From assembly GCF_022447245.1 (NCBI RefSeq), contig NZ_JAKVBC010000036.1, forward strand, positions 1 through 54,778: a stretch of DNA of 54,778 nt, read 5' to 3'. Position numbers and translations under genes: made by a program. This DNA comes from Kordia sp. GTDB taxonomy: Bacteria > Bacteroidota > Bacteroidia > Flavobacteriales > Flavobacteriaceae. Under the pieces are notes generated by a model. The model was not told the DNA's origin and ran no database searches. It worked only from the letters and a program-made list of their open reading frames with translations. This document shows, piece after piece, positions 42,576-51,605 of the stretch (the stretch's first letter is position 1; every line of letters begins with the position of its first letter).

Positions 42576-42799
42576 ATTAAATAAAACGTTTTACTTCAAT
42601 ACATATGTGATCATAGCGCCTGAGAGATCAATTGAAAGATTATTGTATTCAAGTAAGTTGTAATGCTTGCAAAAGGAAAAGTTAGTTCGCAATACTCAGA
42701 AAAAATCAAAGACAAAGTAACATTTTCCATTGCTGCAACACATATATATATATAGCATTGGTAGGAAACTAATGATAGAACTCAATAATTGAATTAAAC

Positions 42800-43819
42800 A
42801 TGATAAAATCAAAGGTTAAAATAGGGAATGTTGCAACTCTCTTTTTAGGCGGGATTGTAATGATTGTTCTTGCATCATACTTAATAAAAACAGCATTTAA
42901 TTCAGAATATCCTCAAATTATAGGATTAATATTGGGTGGACTAATTGGATTAGTAGGAATTGTTTCGTGTTCGTCATTATTTTTTTTGAATTCATTTGCT
43001 ATTGATAAAGAGAAATTTATTGTAAAAACATTATTTGGAAATACTAAAAAGGTTATATATCTATCTGAAATAGTAAGCTATACAGAAATTGAAAAAGAAA
43101 ACAAGAAAGGAAAATGGAAAGACTTGACAATTTATACTAAAACTAACAAGATCAAATTATCTTCTTTTATGGTTTTAAACTACATGGAATTTAGGAAAAT
43201 ATTAATTAAAGGGAAAAAACAGGACTTGGAAATTGAGAAATTTTGGAGTACTAGAGTAAAAAGAAGGTTAGGAATCGGAATTGTAATTTTTGGATTTGTA
43301 TTTCTTATGGGCACTTTTAAAGTATATCTTGATAGAAATACCGAAATAGATACTAAACAGATAAAAACAATTAGTAGTCAACTTGCTGAGGAATTGAAAA
43401 TCGAAAGGACAGGCGGGATTCATAGTGTTTCAAGAGTTATTAAGATAAAGCTTTTAGACTATAGAGATTATACATTTAATTTAGGTGGAAATAGTTTTAT
43501 AGCAACAGAAACTAATAGGTTATTGAATGCAGTAAAAATAGGTGATACAATAGAACTTGATATAAAACTTGAAGCTTTTGAGAAAAAGATTTCTAAAACA
43601 AAGGACTTATCCTTTTTTGACAAAACAGTTGGCTATCATTATATTTCGATATATGGTATAAGAAAAGGGAACTCTGAGTATTTAAAATTATCAGATTATA
43701 ATTTACAGCATAAAAAAAATGCTACTTCAATTGGATTTTGGACACTTGTTTTAGTTGCATTTGGAGTACTGATTCATGGTGTATATATGTTGATTGTAAA
43801 TAAAAAGTCTACCATCTAG
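42800..43819 (+). CDS. Membrane protein of unknown function
   Basis: A 339-residue protein with two N-terminal helices (ATLFLGGIVMIVLASYLI, IIGLILGGLIGLVGIVSC), a PH-like segment (FAIDKEKFIVKTLFGNTKKVIYLSEIVSY), a helix at about 155 (LGIGIVIFGFVFLMG), a periplasmic beta-rich domain and a last helix (TLVLVAFGVLIHGVYMLIV). Membrane-anchored PH-like domains of this kind occur in bacterial envelope proteins of unknown role. It lies after the decayed gene at 42032, whose helices and PH-like part resemble it in layout, so the two may be distant paralogues. The lone gene has no operon partner. Confidence 0.65.
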   Translation: MIKSKVKIGNVATLFLGGIVMIVLASYLIKTAFNSEYPQIIGLILGGLIGLVGIVSCSSLFFLNSFAIDKEKFIVKTLFGNTKKVIYLSEIVSYTEIEKENKKGKWKDLTIYTKTNKIKLSSFMVLNYMEFRKILIKGKKQDLEIEKFWSTRVKRRLGIGIVIFGFVFLMGTFKVYLDRNTEIDTKQIKTISSQLAEELKIERTGGIHSVSRVIKIKLLDYRDYTFNLGGNSFIATETNRLLNAVKIGDTIELDIKLEAFEKKISKTKDLSFFDKTVGYHYISIYGIRKGNSEYLKLSDYNLQHKKNATSIGFWTLVLVAFGVLIHGVYMLIVNKKSTI

Positions 43820-44040
43820 AGGCAAAACGATCTAAAAGTAACATTGCAGTCTACGCTAGAATATTGCTTCTATTGTATCTTTTGTCGTAGTATCGTAATC
43901 GGTTCTGGAGCCTTTGCTCTAGACTGATTTGTGGTTTTAAGCCTTCCTTTCACTATTGATATTTTGAATATGTAAGGTATGATTGATTTTTAAAAAATCT
44001 AAGAGTGAAAAAAGATTCAATACAAAGTAAGTCTAACTAT

Positions 44041-44811
44041 CTAACAAGCAACATACTTCTTATAATACGCATACAATTCTTCAGGAGAAGCACCTTTTGA
44101 TTTTTTAATATGAATTACGGCAAAATGATATTGTAATTTCCAAGTGCCTTGTTCACGGTATTTTCTGGCGGAAGTCACGACACTTTTTGGAATCACAGTG
44201 AATTCATTTTCTTCATACAAACGGTGAATAAATTCGCAATCTTCGTAAATAGGATAGTTTTCATTATAACCATCAAGCTCATGAAACAAGGATTTCATCA
44301 CAAATAAAGATTGATCGCCACCGCGACACCAATTGACATTGAAACGTGTGAAAAACTGAGATACAATTAGTACAGGATGCAAATAATCAAACTTCATACG
44401 AAAACAACCCGCTTGATGCCCTGCGTTTATTTTTTGTAAAATGAATTCATCAAAATGTTTTGGAGGAAAGGTGTCTGCATGCAAGAAATATAAAATAGCT
44501 CCTGTCGCTTTTTGAGCTCCAAAATTCATCTGTTTGGCACGTCCTTTTTCAGAAGAAAATAATTGAATTTCCACTGTTGACCGAGTGTTTTCAAATAAGG
44601 AATCTATACATCTTTTTTGAGAAAAGTTTTGTTGATTGTAAAATTTAGCAATAAAATCAGTCACAATTTCAACGGTTTTGTCAGAACTTCCTCCATCAAT
44701 TAATAAAATTTCATGCTGTGAATATTTCACACGTGCCAACAAAGTTTCAAGCAGTTTTACAATTGTTTCTGCTTCGTTAAATATTGGTATGATGATAGAA
44801 ATTTTATTCAT
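44041..44811 (-). CDS. Family-2 glycosyltransferase (TIGR04283-type)
   Basis: A 256-residue soluble GT2 enzyme. Motifs are SIIIPIFNEAETIVKLL, LLIDGGSSDKT, the metal-binding YFLHADTFPP, AGCFRMKFDY, WCRGGDQSLFVMKSLF and YPIYEDCEFIHRL. The FLHADT and GDQ.LF blocks are characteristic of the TIGR04283 group, found next to radical SAM or selenium genes in other bacteria (no such neighbour is seen here). It overlaps the start of its own frame with the end of the upstream DUF547 fusion gene by 8 bases and is the last gene of the operon. Confidence 0.85.
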   Translation of the reverse strand: MNKISIIIPIFNEAETIVKLLETLLARVKYSQHEILLIDGGSSDKTVEIVTDFIAKFYNQQNFSQKRCIDSLFENTRSTVEIQLFSSEKGRAKQMNFGAQKATGAILYFLHADTFPPKHFDEFILQKINAGHQAGCFRMKFDYLHPVLIVSQFFTRFNVNWCRGGDQSLFVMKSLFHELDGYNENYPIYEDCEFIHRLYEENEFTVIPKSVVTSARKYREQGTWKLQYHFAVIHIKKSKGASPEELYAYYKKYVAC

Positions 44812-46108
44812 TCAAATCCCAGTTGTAGTCCTTGTATTTCTTTTTGGCTTTTATGTTGATTTTTACATTACTGTATCTATTTAAAAAGTCAATCAATGAA
44901 CCGTTTTGTTTGAAATCTTTGGCAAACCATTTGAAAATCTTTGAAATTTCTAGTTGATTTTCTGTAATGGTATTTTGTTTTGTGTCAGCTAAAAATAGTT
45001 TGGTAACTTGTGTTAATTGTTGTTCTAGTTTCTCTGAAACGAAAGCTTCATTCAATAATGGAGGGCAAGAAAAGGAAGCACAATTAATTGCAAAATGAAT
45101 TCTTGGTTCGTTCATTTTACGCAGAATTTTATGTTCTATTTCGTCTAAATTGTACCATTTATCGCCCAATTTCCATAAACGCTGATTCCAAGGTTTTTTG
45201 ATGTCTTTGATACTTTTTAAGGGATAATTTCTCAAAATTAAATCTACCGTAAGTGCATTATATGCATTGATCCAATAGGCGAGTTTTTCTTCTTTTGACC
45301 AAGTATCAGTCGGCATGTTTTCTCCTAACGAATTGATATACTTTTGTAATTCAGTACGATTTGCTTTAAAACCTTTATAGTTGACAACGCCATCTTTTGT
45401 GACATGTTTTTTTAGTAAATCATTGAAGATTTGATGATTAAAAACAACATTCTTTTCAGGAGTTAAAATTTTAACATCAGCTGCCATTTGCCCATTGTTA
45501 AACCTTATAGAGTCTGTAGATGTTGTAAACTTAGCGTTATTTATAAAGAGAACTGAATCAACTATTTTTTTGCTTTCAATTCGATTTGTAGCATAATTGT
45601 ACCTAAATTTTTCATCAAAATTATTATGAGAAGTGATTTTTAGTGAGAATTTTTTATTATCAATTTTTGGCAAACTACCATTTTCAATCAATTGATTTAC
45701 TTTTTGTTGAACGATAGTTATGGCTTCTTCTTTGGAAATACCTGGATTGAAAAGTACTATCGTTTTTGAATAATCTTCTTCAGATGTAGCAGTAATTTCA
45801 TCCAAATATTCAAGTGTTTTTAGAGTGTTTTCAATCGGAACCGTAATTTTTTCTTCTACTTCTAAGGGCGCATATCCAACGCAAAAAATATTGATATATA
45901 CTTCTGTACTTTCTGTATGCGTAGCTGTTTTAGTCGTGTTTAAAGCATCACCTTCCGCAATTTTGTCATGTTGTGCATTTACAGAATCTACAGTGGATTC
46001 ATGTAACTCAGGTGTCATTTCTTTGGTAGAATTTTCAACTGTTTTTTGCTGTATACCACAAGAAGTGATCAAATAAAATGTACACAAAATCAAGAAAAGA
46101 TATTTCAT
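44804..46108 (-). CDS. Lipoprotein with RND-porter-like segment fused to DUF547
   Basis: A 434-residue lipoprotein (leader LILCTFYLITSC, Cys17). Residues of about 69-148 (EVYINIFCVGYAPLEVEEKI, VPIENTLKTLEYLDEITATS, VLFNPGISKEEAITIVQQKV) closely resemble the first periplasmic porter subdomain of RND efflux pumps, where similar phrases follow TM1, here outside any pump. After a linker with beta strands (FTTSTDSIRFNNGQMAAD) a DUF547 domain spans about 222-430, with WINAYNALTVDLILR, LDEIEHKILRKMNEPRIHFAINCASFSCPP and FKWFAKDFKQNG. It lies between the hydroxylase gene (1 base) and the GT2 gene (8-base overlap) in a probable operon. A cell-envelope role is likely; the fusion is unusual. Confidence 0.8.
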   Translation of the reverse strand: MKYLFLILCTFYLITSCGIQQKTVENSTKEMTPELHESTVDSVNAQHDKIAEGDALNTTKTATHTESTEVYINIFCVGYAPLEVEEKITVPIENTLKTLEYLDEITATSEEDYSKTIVLFNPGISKEEAITIVQQKVNQLIENGSLPKIDNKKFSLKITSHNNFDEKFRYNYATNRIESKKIVDSVLFINNAKFTTSTDSIRFNNGQMAADVKILTPEKNVVFNHQIFNDLLKKHVTKDGVVNYKGFKANRTELQKYINSLGENMPTDTWSKEEKLAYWINAYNALTVDLILRNYPLKSIKDIKKPWNQRLWKLGDKWYNLDEIEHKILRKMNEPRIHFAINCASFSCPPLLNEAFVSEKLEQQLTQVTKLFLADTKQNTITENQLEISKIFKWFAKDFKQNGSLIDFLNRYSNVKINIKAKKKYKDYNWDLNE

Positions 46109-46109
46109 G

Positions 46110-46990
46110 TTACTCTTTTTTTAGATTGATAGGATAGATTTCTTGTCGTAAAAAATCTTGCGGAAATGATTCGTCATTGGAAAAACCCAATTCGATATCA
46201 CGTCCATTTTTGGGAATGTAATTTGTCTTAAAAAGGTAATCCCAAATACTTAAAGTCAGTCCAAAATTTACACCATACCTTACAGGCAACTCTTTACTGT
46301 GATGCCAAATGTGCATTTTTGGATTGTTGAAAATATACTTTAAAAAGCCATAATCCCAACCTAAATTCGCATGATTCAAATGTCCGACAGAGATGGTAAA
46401 GAAGTATACAAAAACCACATGTTGTACATCAAACCCACCAATAATAGCAACAGGAATATAGAGTAACGATTTATACACCACAGTTTCCATCCAATGGTAA
46501 CGCAAATGTGCCGCAAAGCCCATTTCTTTTACAGAATGATGTACTTTGTGAAAGTTCCATAAAAAATCAACTCTGTGTAACAAACGATGCGTATTCCATT
46601 GTACAAAATCTGTTACCACAAAGAAAATTAGTAAGCCTAGCCATGCAGGAAGTGCGCTGACATTAAATAACTGTAAACTTTCTAATGATACACCAATTTC
46701 GCCTAAAAAATCATTAAAAAATGCAGCCGTTGTATTGGAAAGTGCTACAAAAATGAGAATATTAAAAATGAAAAGTTGAAAAACATGTAGAAGGTATCCA
46801 ACCAAAAATCCTTTCTAAAGATGGATTGATTCTCTCGCCAAGGAAACAAGATTTCTAAAACCCAAACAATGACAGAAATTGCAATTAAACCATAAAAATA
46901 ATTTTCTATTTCTCTAAAATAGATAAGGTTTAAGAAGTAATTCCAATATTCACTGTAAGAGTTTATAAAAATATCTAGATAGTTTTCCAT
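46110..46990 (-). pseudogene. Fatty-acid-hydroxylase-superfamily membrane protein, frameshifted
   Basis: Two overlapping frames together encode about 290 residues of the sterol desaturase/fatty acid hydroxylase superfamily. The first (46990-46745) ends LDTFYMFFNFSFLIFSFL; the second continues LFIFNILIFVALSNTTAAFF at the same place, and one missing base in the A run at 46771-46774 (plus strand) explains the shift. The second part holds the histidine motifs of the di-iron site: THRLLHR, NFHKVHHS, HYHWME, GHLNHANLG and MHIWHHSKE. Such enzymes hydroxylate or desaturate lipids in the membrane. The gene starts 26 bases after the TonB receptor and its stop precedes the DUF547 gene by one base. Sequencing error is possible. 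Confidence 0.78.
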
Positions 46991-47016
46991 GGTCTAACAA
47001 AGATACGTATGATTCC

Positions 47017-50000
47017 TTAAAATTGATACTTTACACCAAACTGCGCTTTCCATCGTGAACTTTCTGTATCCACAACCCAAGGCGTTGCATCTTGAACATT
47101 AAATTGATACGTTGGTTGATTGTTTTCGATACCTCGAAAATTCAATAAACTAAAACTAGAATTTACCACATTAGGAACAAATACCTGTTTTCCCCAATTT
47201 CTGTTGACCAAGTTAAAAACATTGAAAACATCTAATGATAAACTGATACGATGCGAACCTTTTAGATTTAAACCATATTCAAAACGTGCATCCAATCGAT
47301 GATTCCATGGCGTTTTAGCACCATTTCGTTCGGTATATTGTCCTCGACGCGAACGCAGGTAATCATTGTTATTGATGTAATTGTTTAAATTTTCCCATTG
47401 CTGTTCCGCAGTGGTGATCACAACTGCGTTACTATCGGTAATGTCTACCAAATTGATTTCACTTTGATCTCTTGGAACATACACCAAGTCGTTGCGAGAA
47501 GAACCGTCACGATTGACATCTCCTTGATTTACAAATGAAAATGGACTTCCTGAAGTTCCGTTGTATAACATGGAAACTTGCAAGTCACTTTTGCTAGAAA
47601 GATTGAATTGGTAACTGTGCGAAGACACAATTTTATGTCGTAAGTCAAAGTTAGAAAATGACAAATCTGGATTGTTGGCATTGATTGCCTGATTCCATTC
47701 AAAGTTGGCACCAGGCGAGTTTCTAACCGTACTTGAAATGTCTTTACTTTTTCCGTAGGTATAACCTAAAAATCCGTTGTATTGAGCTGTATTTTTAGTC
47801 AAACCAAGGGTTACATTGTAACGATATCCTTTGTTCGTATTTGTCAATAAAAATACATTAGTAAAGTTCGGATTGATTTTAATAGCTTCTCCCGTAGCAG
47901 TAAAATATTCACGATTATCAGCACCCGAAAATGTTGCTGTATCATTTCTTCTGTTGATCGATTTAAAGAAGATTCCGTTGATTACATTTGTATAGCTTCC
48001 TTCAACCGTTAAGCCGAAGTTGTTTGGCAATTTAAAATCGACAGCAATGTTGCTTTTCCATTCACGCGGTAAATCAAAATCATTATCAATCAAATTAATC
48101 TCAGTTAAGCCAGGTTGTTGACTCGCCAAGTCTTCCACATTTTCTACAATAGGAGTAGCTTCCGTTGGGCGAATGTCTACATTAAAATAATCTGTTCCAG
48201 AAATATATTCCGCGTATGCGAACCATAAGTACGGAATACGACCTGTAAACAATCCAGTTCCACCACGAAGCTGAATCTTTTTGCTATCATTAAGGTAATA
48301 GTTAAAACCAATTCTAGGATTGATTTGCGGCGTTGCATTGATGGTATTTTCAAAACGACTAAATTCTGGCGTATTTTTTACTTCTTCACTTACGGGCAAT
48401 TCATCCAATAACGCTTGACTGTCCAAACGAATTCCAGCAGAAACCGTTAAACGATCACTGAAACGAATACGATCTTGCACATAAAATCCAGTTGTTAAAA
48501 TGTCTAAAGTAGCTGAAGGCGTATTGCTTACAAAGTCAAAATTATTATTGTTAGTTCTGTACACACCGCGAATTCGTGAAGGTCTGTCATTGATAAAGTT
48601 TTCTACAGATGAATATTGCCAGCGTCCGTTCCAAGCAGATAAAAATCCATAATCAATATCATTGTATTGAATCAATGCTCCAGCAGTAAATGTATGTTTG
48701 TCTTTTGTATACGTAAACTTATTTGTGATTTGAAACGTATTTAAATTTGTACTGTAAACAGAAGCTTCTCGGTAGGTTCCTGCAAAAATTCTGTTAGAAG
48801 CATCTTGAATTAATAAATGTGGAAATACACGTCCGTTAAACTCTCTATCTTCCGTTACTTTATTGTAACCAATAGATAAGACATTTGAAGTGTTGTTGTT
48901 GAAATTGGCATTCCATTCCGCCGTTAAACTATTGGCAATACTGTTGTGTCGATATCCTTGATTTCCAAAGTTGAAAATAGATTCATTCCATTCTAAATTA
49001 TCCGAAAAACTATTGACATAATTATTACGAAGCGTCAATTTGTGCTTATCAGAAATATTATAATCCAAACGTGCAAAAATCTTAGTACTTGCTGTTTTTA
49101 AATCCGCGTTTGTAAACGTTCCTGGATCGTAATTGTAACGTGATTGTAGTGTTTCAGAAATTAATTGTACTGTTTCAAAGTCAATATTCGAAGTCGCACT
49201 ACCTGGCGCGTTTAATACGGGAAGACTGCCCAATGCTTGTTCTACATTGACAAAGTAAAACAGTTTATCTTTTTTCAATGCACCACCAATACTTGCACCA
49301 ACTTGAATATCGTAGAAATTATCTACTTCTTGTCGTGTTCCATCGGCATACTTTCCAACCAAACTTTGATTGTTTCCAAAACCATAAATCGATGTTTTCG
49401 TTGTATTTGTTCCGTTTTTGGTCACCAAATTGATATTTGCACCTGTAAAGTTTCCAATACTTACATCAAAAGGCGTTGTTTTAACGGCCAATTCTTTGAT
49501 AGCGCCAAAAGCAATTGGCTGTGTTTTAGACAAACTTCCCGGCGTTCCATTGGCAGATGATCCAGCTGCGCCACTCGAAGGTTCTTGGAATCCAACCACA
49601 TCATTATTGGCAATTCCGTCAATATTTAAATTGTTGAATCGATTACTGGCACCTGCAAAAGAGTTTAAATTCGCTTCTGGAAGCGTTCGTGTTAAATCTT
49701 GAATACTTCTGCTAATCGTAGGTGTTTGTGCAATAGTTCTTTTAGAAATCAGTTGTTCATTATCTTTTTTAAGATTCGTTCTATCTACTTCTAACACAAT
49801 GGCATCAAGTGATTCATTATCTTCTTTAAGGATAAAGTCTTTTGTGGTTGTAGCACCAAGATTAATGGTAACATTTTCTAGTATTTCAGTTCTATATCCT
49901 AAAAAACTTACTTCAATTTTATAGGTATTTCCTGGCGGAAGATTGTTGACAATATAAAACCCAGATTCCTGAGAAATACTTCCATATTTAAAATTTGTTT

Positions 50001-50151
50001 CGGTGTCTGTGATGGTAACATTCGCAAAAGTAATAGGTTGATTTTTGGTGTCATTTATTTTTCCTTCCAAACGTCCTGTAGTTTCCTGCGCATTTAATAA
50101 TAGGGGAAAAAGAAAGCATAACAATGTTATGGGTACTAAAGTGTAATTCAT
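47017..50151 (-). CDS. TonB-dependent receptor with carboxypeptidase-regulatory-like domain
   Basis: A 1044-residue outer-membrane receptor with signal peptide (LLCFLFPLLLNAQ). An N-terminal carboxypeptidase-regulatory-like (Ig) domain (GRLEGKINDTKNQPITFANV, about 25-105) precedes the plug, which contains ISRSIQDLTRTLPEANLNSF and LNIDGIANNDVVGF, and a large barrel ending AQFGVKYQF. The layout is that of Oar-like proteins, which transport unidentified ligands with energy from TonB. No SusD partner is adjacent; instead a fatty-acid-hydroxylase gene follows after 26 bases. The start is fixed by the leader. Expression may begin upstream in the gap to the VOC gene. Confidence 0.9.
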   Translation of the reverse strand: MNYTLVPITLLCFLFPLLLNAQETTGRLEGKINDTKNQPITFANVTITDTETNFKYGSISQESGFYIVNNLPPGNTYKIEVSFLGYRTEILENVTINLGATTTKDFILKEDNESLDAIVLEVDRTNLKKDNEQLISKRTIAQTPTISRSIQDLTRTLPEANLNSFAGASNRFNNLNIDGIANNDVVGFQEPSSGAAGSSANGTPGSLSKTQPIAFGAIKELAVKTTPFDVSIGNFTGANINLVTKNGTNTTKTSIYGFGNNQSLVGKYADGTRQEVDNFYDIQVGASIGGALKKDKLFYFVNVEQALGSLPVLNAPGSATSNIDFETVQLISETLQSRYNYDPGTFTNADLKTASTKIFARLDYNISDKHKLTLRNNYVNSFSDNLEWNESIFNFGNQGYRHNSIANSLTAEWNANFNNNTSNVLSIGYNKVTEDREFNGRVFPHLLIQDASNRIFAGTYREASVYSTNLNTFQITNKFTYTKDKHTFTAGALIQYNDIDYGFLSAWNGRWQYSSVENFINDRPSRIRGVYRTNNNNFDFVSNTPSATLDILTTGFYVQDRIRFSDRLTVSAGIRLDSQALLDELPVSEEVKNTPEFSRFENTINATPQINPRIGFNYYLNDSKKIQLRGGTGLFTGRIPYLWFAYAEYISGTDYFNVDIRPTEATPIVENVEDLASQQPGLTEINLIDNDFDLPREWKSNIAVDFKLPNNFGLTVEGSYTNVINGIFFKSINRRNDTATFSGADNREYFTATGEAIKINPNFTNVFLLTNTNKGYRYNVTLGLTKNTAQYNGFLGYTYGKSKDISSTVRNSPGANFEWNQAINANNPDLSFSNFDLRHKIVSSHSYQFNLSSKSDLQVSMLYNGTSGSPFSFVNQGDVNRDGSSRNDLVYVPRDQSEINLVDITDSNAVVITTAEQQWENLNNYINNNDYLRSRRGQYTERNGAKTPWNHRLDARFEYGLNLKGSHRISLSLDVFNVFNLVNRNWGKQVFVPNVVNSSFSLLNFRGIENNQPTYQFNVQDATPWVVDTESSRWKAQFGVKYQF

Positions 50152-50257
50152 GTAATCGTTTAATTTTCAGACTTGAGCTGTATAGTCTGTAAATTAACAG
50201 TATCCTTACAGTTTAGAAACAATATTTTAAATTAATATGTGTTAAAAATTAACTTTC

Positions 50258-50641
50258 CTAAATATCGTTATTGACTTCTATCCAATAGCTGTCTGGATCT
50301 TGAAAATATACTTGTTTAATTCCGTCTTTTCGTATGTAACCTTTGTTAGGAGTATTGCGCCAATCAGAATACGGAACTTCTATTTCTTCTAAAAAGTTGA
50401 CAAATGCATTAAAGTTTGTTGTTGCGAGTGCAAAATGAACTGCTTTGTTGGTTTTTATGTCTGCATCGGGACGCGGAATGAGATGCAATTGTTTGGTGCT
50501 TCCCATAGCTAACCATCTCGTTTTGGAAGTGGAAGCTGTGTTGGGAATTTCTTGGAATTGAAATACTTTTTGATAAAATGCAACAGATGCGTTTACATCT
50601 TTTACAGAAAGTGCTATGTGATTGAATGTGAAGGTGTGCAT
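50258..50641 (-). CDS. VOC-family (glyoxalase-like) protein
   Basis: A 127-residue single vicinal-oxygen-chelate protein with the paired beta-alpha-beta-beta-beta units: FNHIALSVKDVNASVAFYQKVF and VHFALATTNFNAFVNFLEE. The metal-binding positions expected in the family are visible as H (FNHIAL), H (AVHFAL) and E (YWIEVNND). Such proteins are lactoylglutathione lyases, dioxygenases or resistance proteins; the activity cannot be decided here. It is a single gene, 107 bases upstream of the TonB receptor start on the same strand. Confidence 0.88.
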   Translation of the reverse strand: MHTFTFNHIALSVKDVNASVAFYQKVFQFQEIPNTASTSKTRWLAMGSTKQLHLIPRPDADIKTNKAVHFALATTNFNAFVNFLEEIEVPYSDWRNTPNKGYIRKDGIKQVYFQDPDSYWIEVNNDI

Positions 50642-51138
50642 TTGTGGAAGTTTGTACCAAATATAAACTATCTAATGTGAAAATACCACAACATACACTG
50701 AATTGCAGTGTTTTAACTGTTTGGAGTCCTTGCAGAACTTTTAGAAACGTCATTGCGAGAATTTCGTGAAAATACGTGACAATATTATATTTCAAATAAC
50801 AAAACTGCTATGTGATAAACAGATTACCGCGCTATTGCTCGTAATGACGTTTTGAAGTACTTCTTGATAGCTTTATTGAGTGTAGTCGAAATATATATTT
50901 TTCTTCATTTTATTTTGAAAAATCGCTCGAAGTGACGTTTGTGGGAATTGAATTTGAACTCTATATGCTTTGATGCGTTATTGCGAGAACTTTAGTGGAA
51001 ATTTGAGGTAACAGTTAGTTTATGAGGTATTTGGTGTTTCAAAGCAATTCATTTTCAGTTTAACTTAAATTTTATTTATTATTCTAATTTTTATTTTAAA
51101 TACTTATCAAGCAATAATTTATGCATTTTGTACCTGTT
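50642..51138. other. Intergenic region with dispersed repeats, no gene
   Basis: About 500 bases before the mobile element hold no convincing gene. They contain the inverted repeat at 50749-50850, TTGAGTGTAGTCGAAA (about 50877-50892), ATCGCTCGAAGTGACG (about 50922-50937) and TTATTGCGAGAAC (about 50978-50990). These look like several copies of the flavobacterial intergenic repeat families inserted next to one another. Confidence 0.5.
50749..50850. repeat. Inverted repeat of CGTCATTGCGAG type
   Basis: CGTCATTGCGAG (50749-50760) and CTCGTAATGACG (50839-50850) are inverted copies with one mismatch, enclosing 78 bases. They correspond to the shorter units at 18245 and 34007; here the two ends are far apart, giving a larger potential hairpin. 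Confidence 0.65.
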
Positions 51139-51574
51139 ACACAAGTCTAAGATATTGAATAATTACGTATCTTAGAATATGTAAGGCAAGAAAGCCTATC
51201 AAGAAAAATTATTCAACAATTTTCAGTTAAGTGATCGCATTCCAAAGGAGAACTTTTATCGTCGTTTATTAGGAGTTTTAGACTTTGATTATTTATATGA
51301 ACTTACCAAAGGCTATTATGGAACAAGCAAACAAATTCATGCGCATGGCAGCTATTGCTTAAAACTTATAGAAATACCTAAAATTCATTACAAAAACAGC
51401 AAAAAGTGGGGCAAGATCGCTTGTCGCAATCATTTTCAATATAAAGTCATTATGTAAACACTATATCCTTATTTTAAGCGGTCTTTATTTTAGAATTAAA
51501 TGGTAGATCTAAAAAGAAAGACATCCTTAAAAGCGCTAAGAATGCCTTGTTTTTTTGAAATTATAGGCTTGTGC
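51139..51574 (+). mobile_element. Internally deleted insertion sequence (MITE-like), copy 1
   Basis: A 436-base element with imperfect terminal repeats: ACACAAGTCTAAGAT (51139-51153) and ATTATAGGCTTGTGC (51560-51574, inverted). It carries the first 60 or so codons of an IS1182-type transposase frame starting at ATG 51179 (YQEKLFNNFQLSDRIPKENF, YRRLLGVLDFDYLYELTK) whose second codon is TAA, then codons from a different position ending KVIM at TAA 51456. The catalytic domain is absent. Copy 2 begins at 54421, with identical spacing of landmarks (offset 3282 bases). Assignment to IS1182 is from memory of the N-terminus. Confidence 0.7.
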
Positions 51575-51598
51575 AACGGTTACCCGTGTTATACCACG
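51571..51598 (-). repeat. Truncated attC-like repeat D
   Basis: GTGCAACGGTTACCCGTGTT then ATACCACG resembles the outer part of repeats B and C (CAACGGTTTG...GTATACC) but is shorter and abuts the mobile element end; the GTGC overlaps the element's terminal repeat. It lies 8 bases after the stop of the gene ending at 51606. Confidence 0.5.
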
Positions 51599-51605
51599 TA
51601 TTTTT

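Noticed and set aside
42743-42758. Short (TA)n tract
   Set aside because: A simple AT repeat in an AT-rich gap; too short to call a variable locus without other strains.
50409-50795. A second minus-strand frame over the VOC gene
   Set aside because: The VOC frame has clear motifs; this overlapping one is a shadow extending into repeats.
50642-51138. Possible CRISPR-like repeats
   Set aside because: The repeated motifs here are irregularly spaced palindromes of different families, without regular spacers or cas genes.
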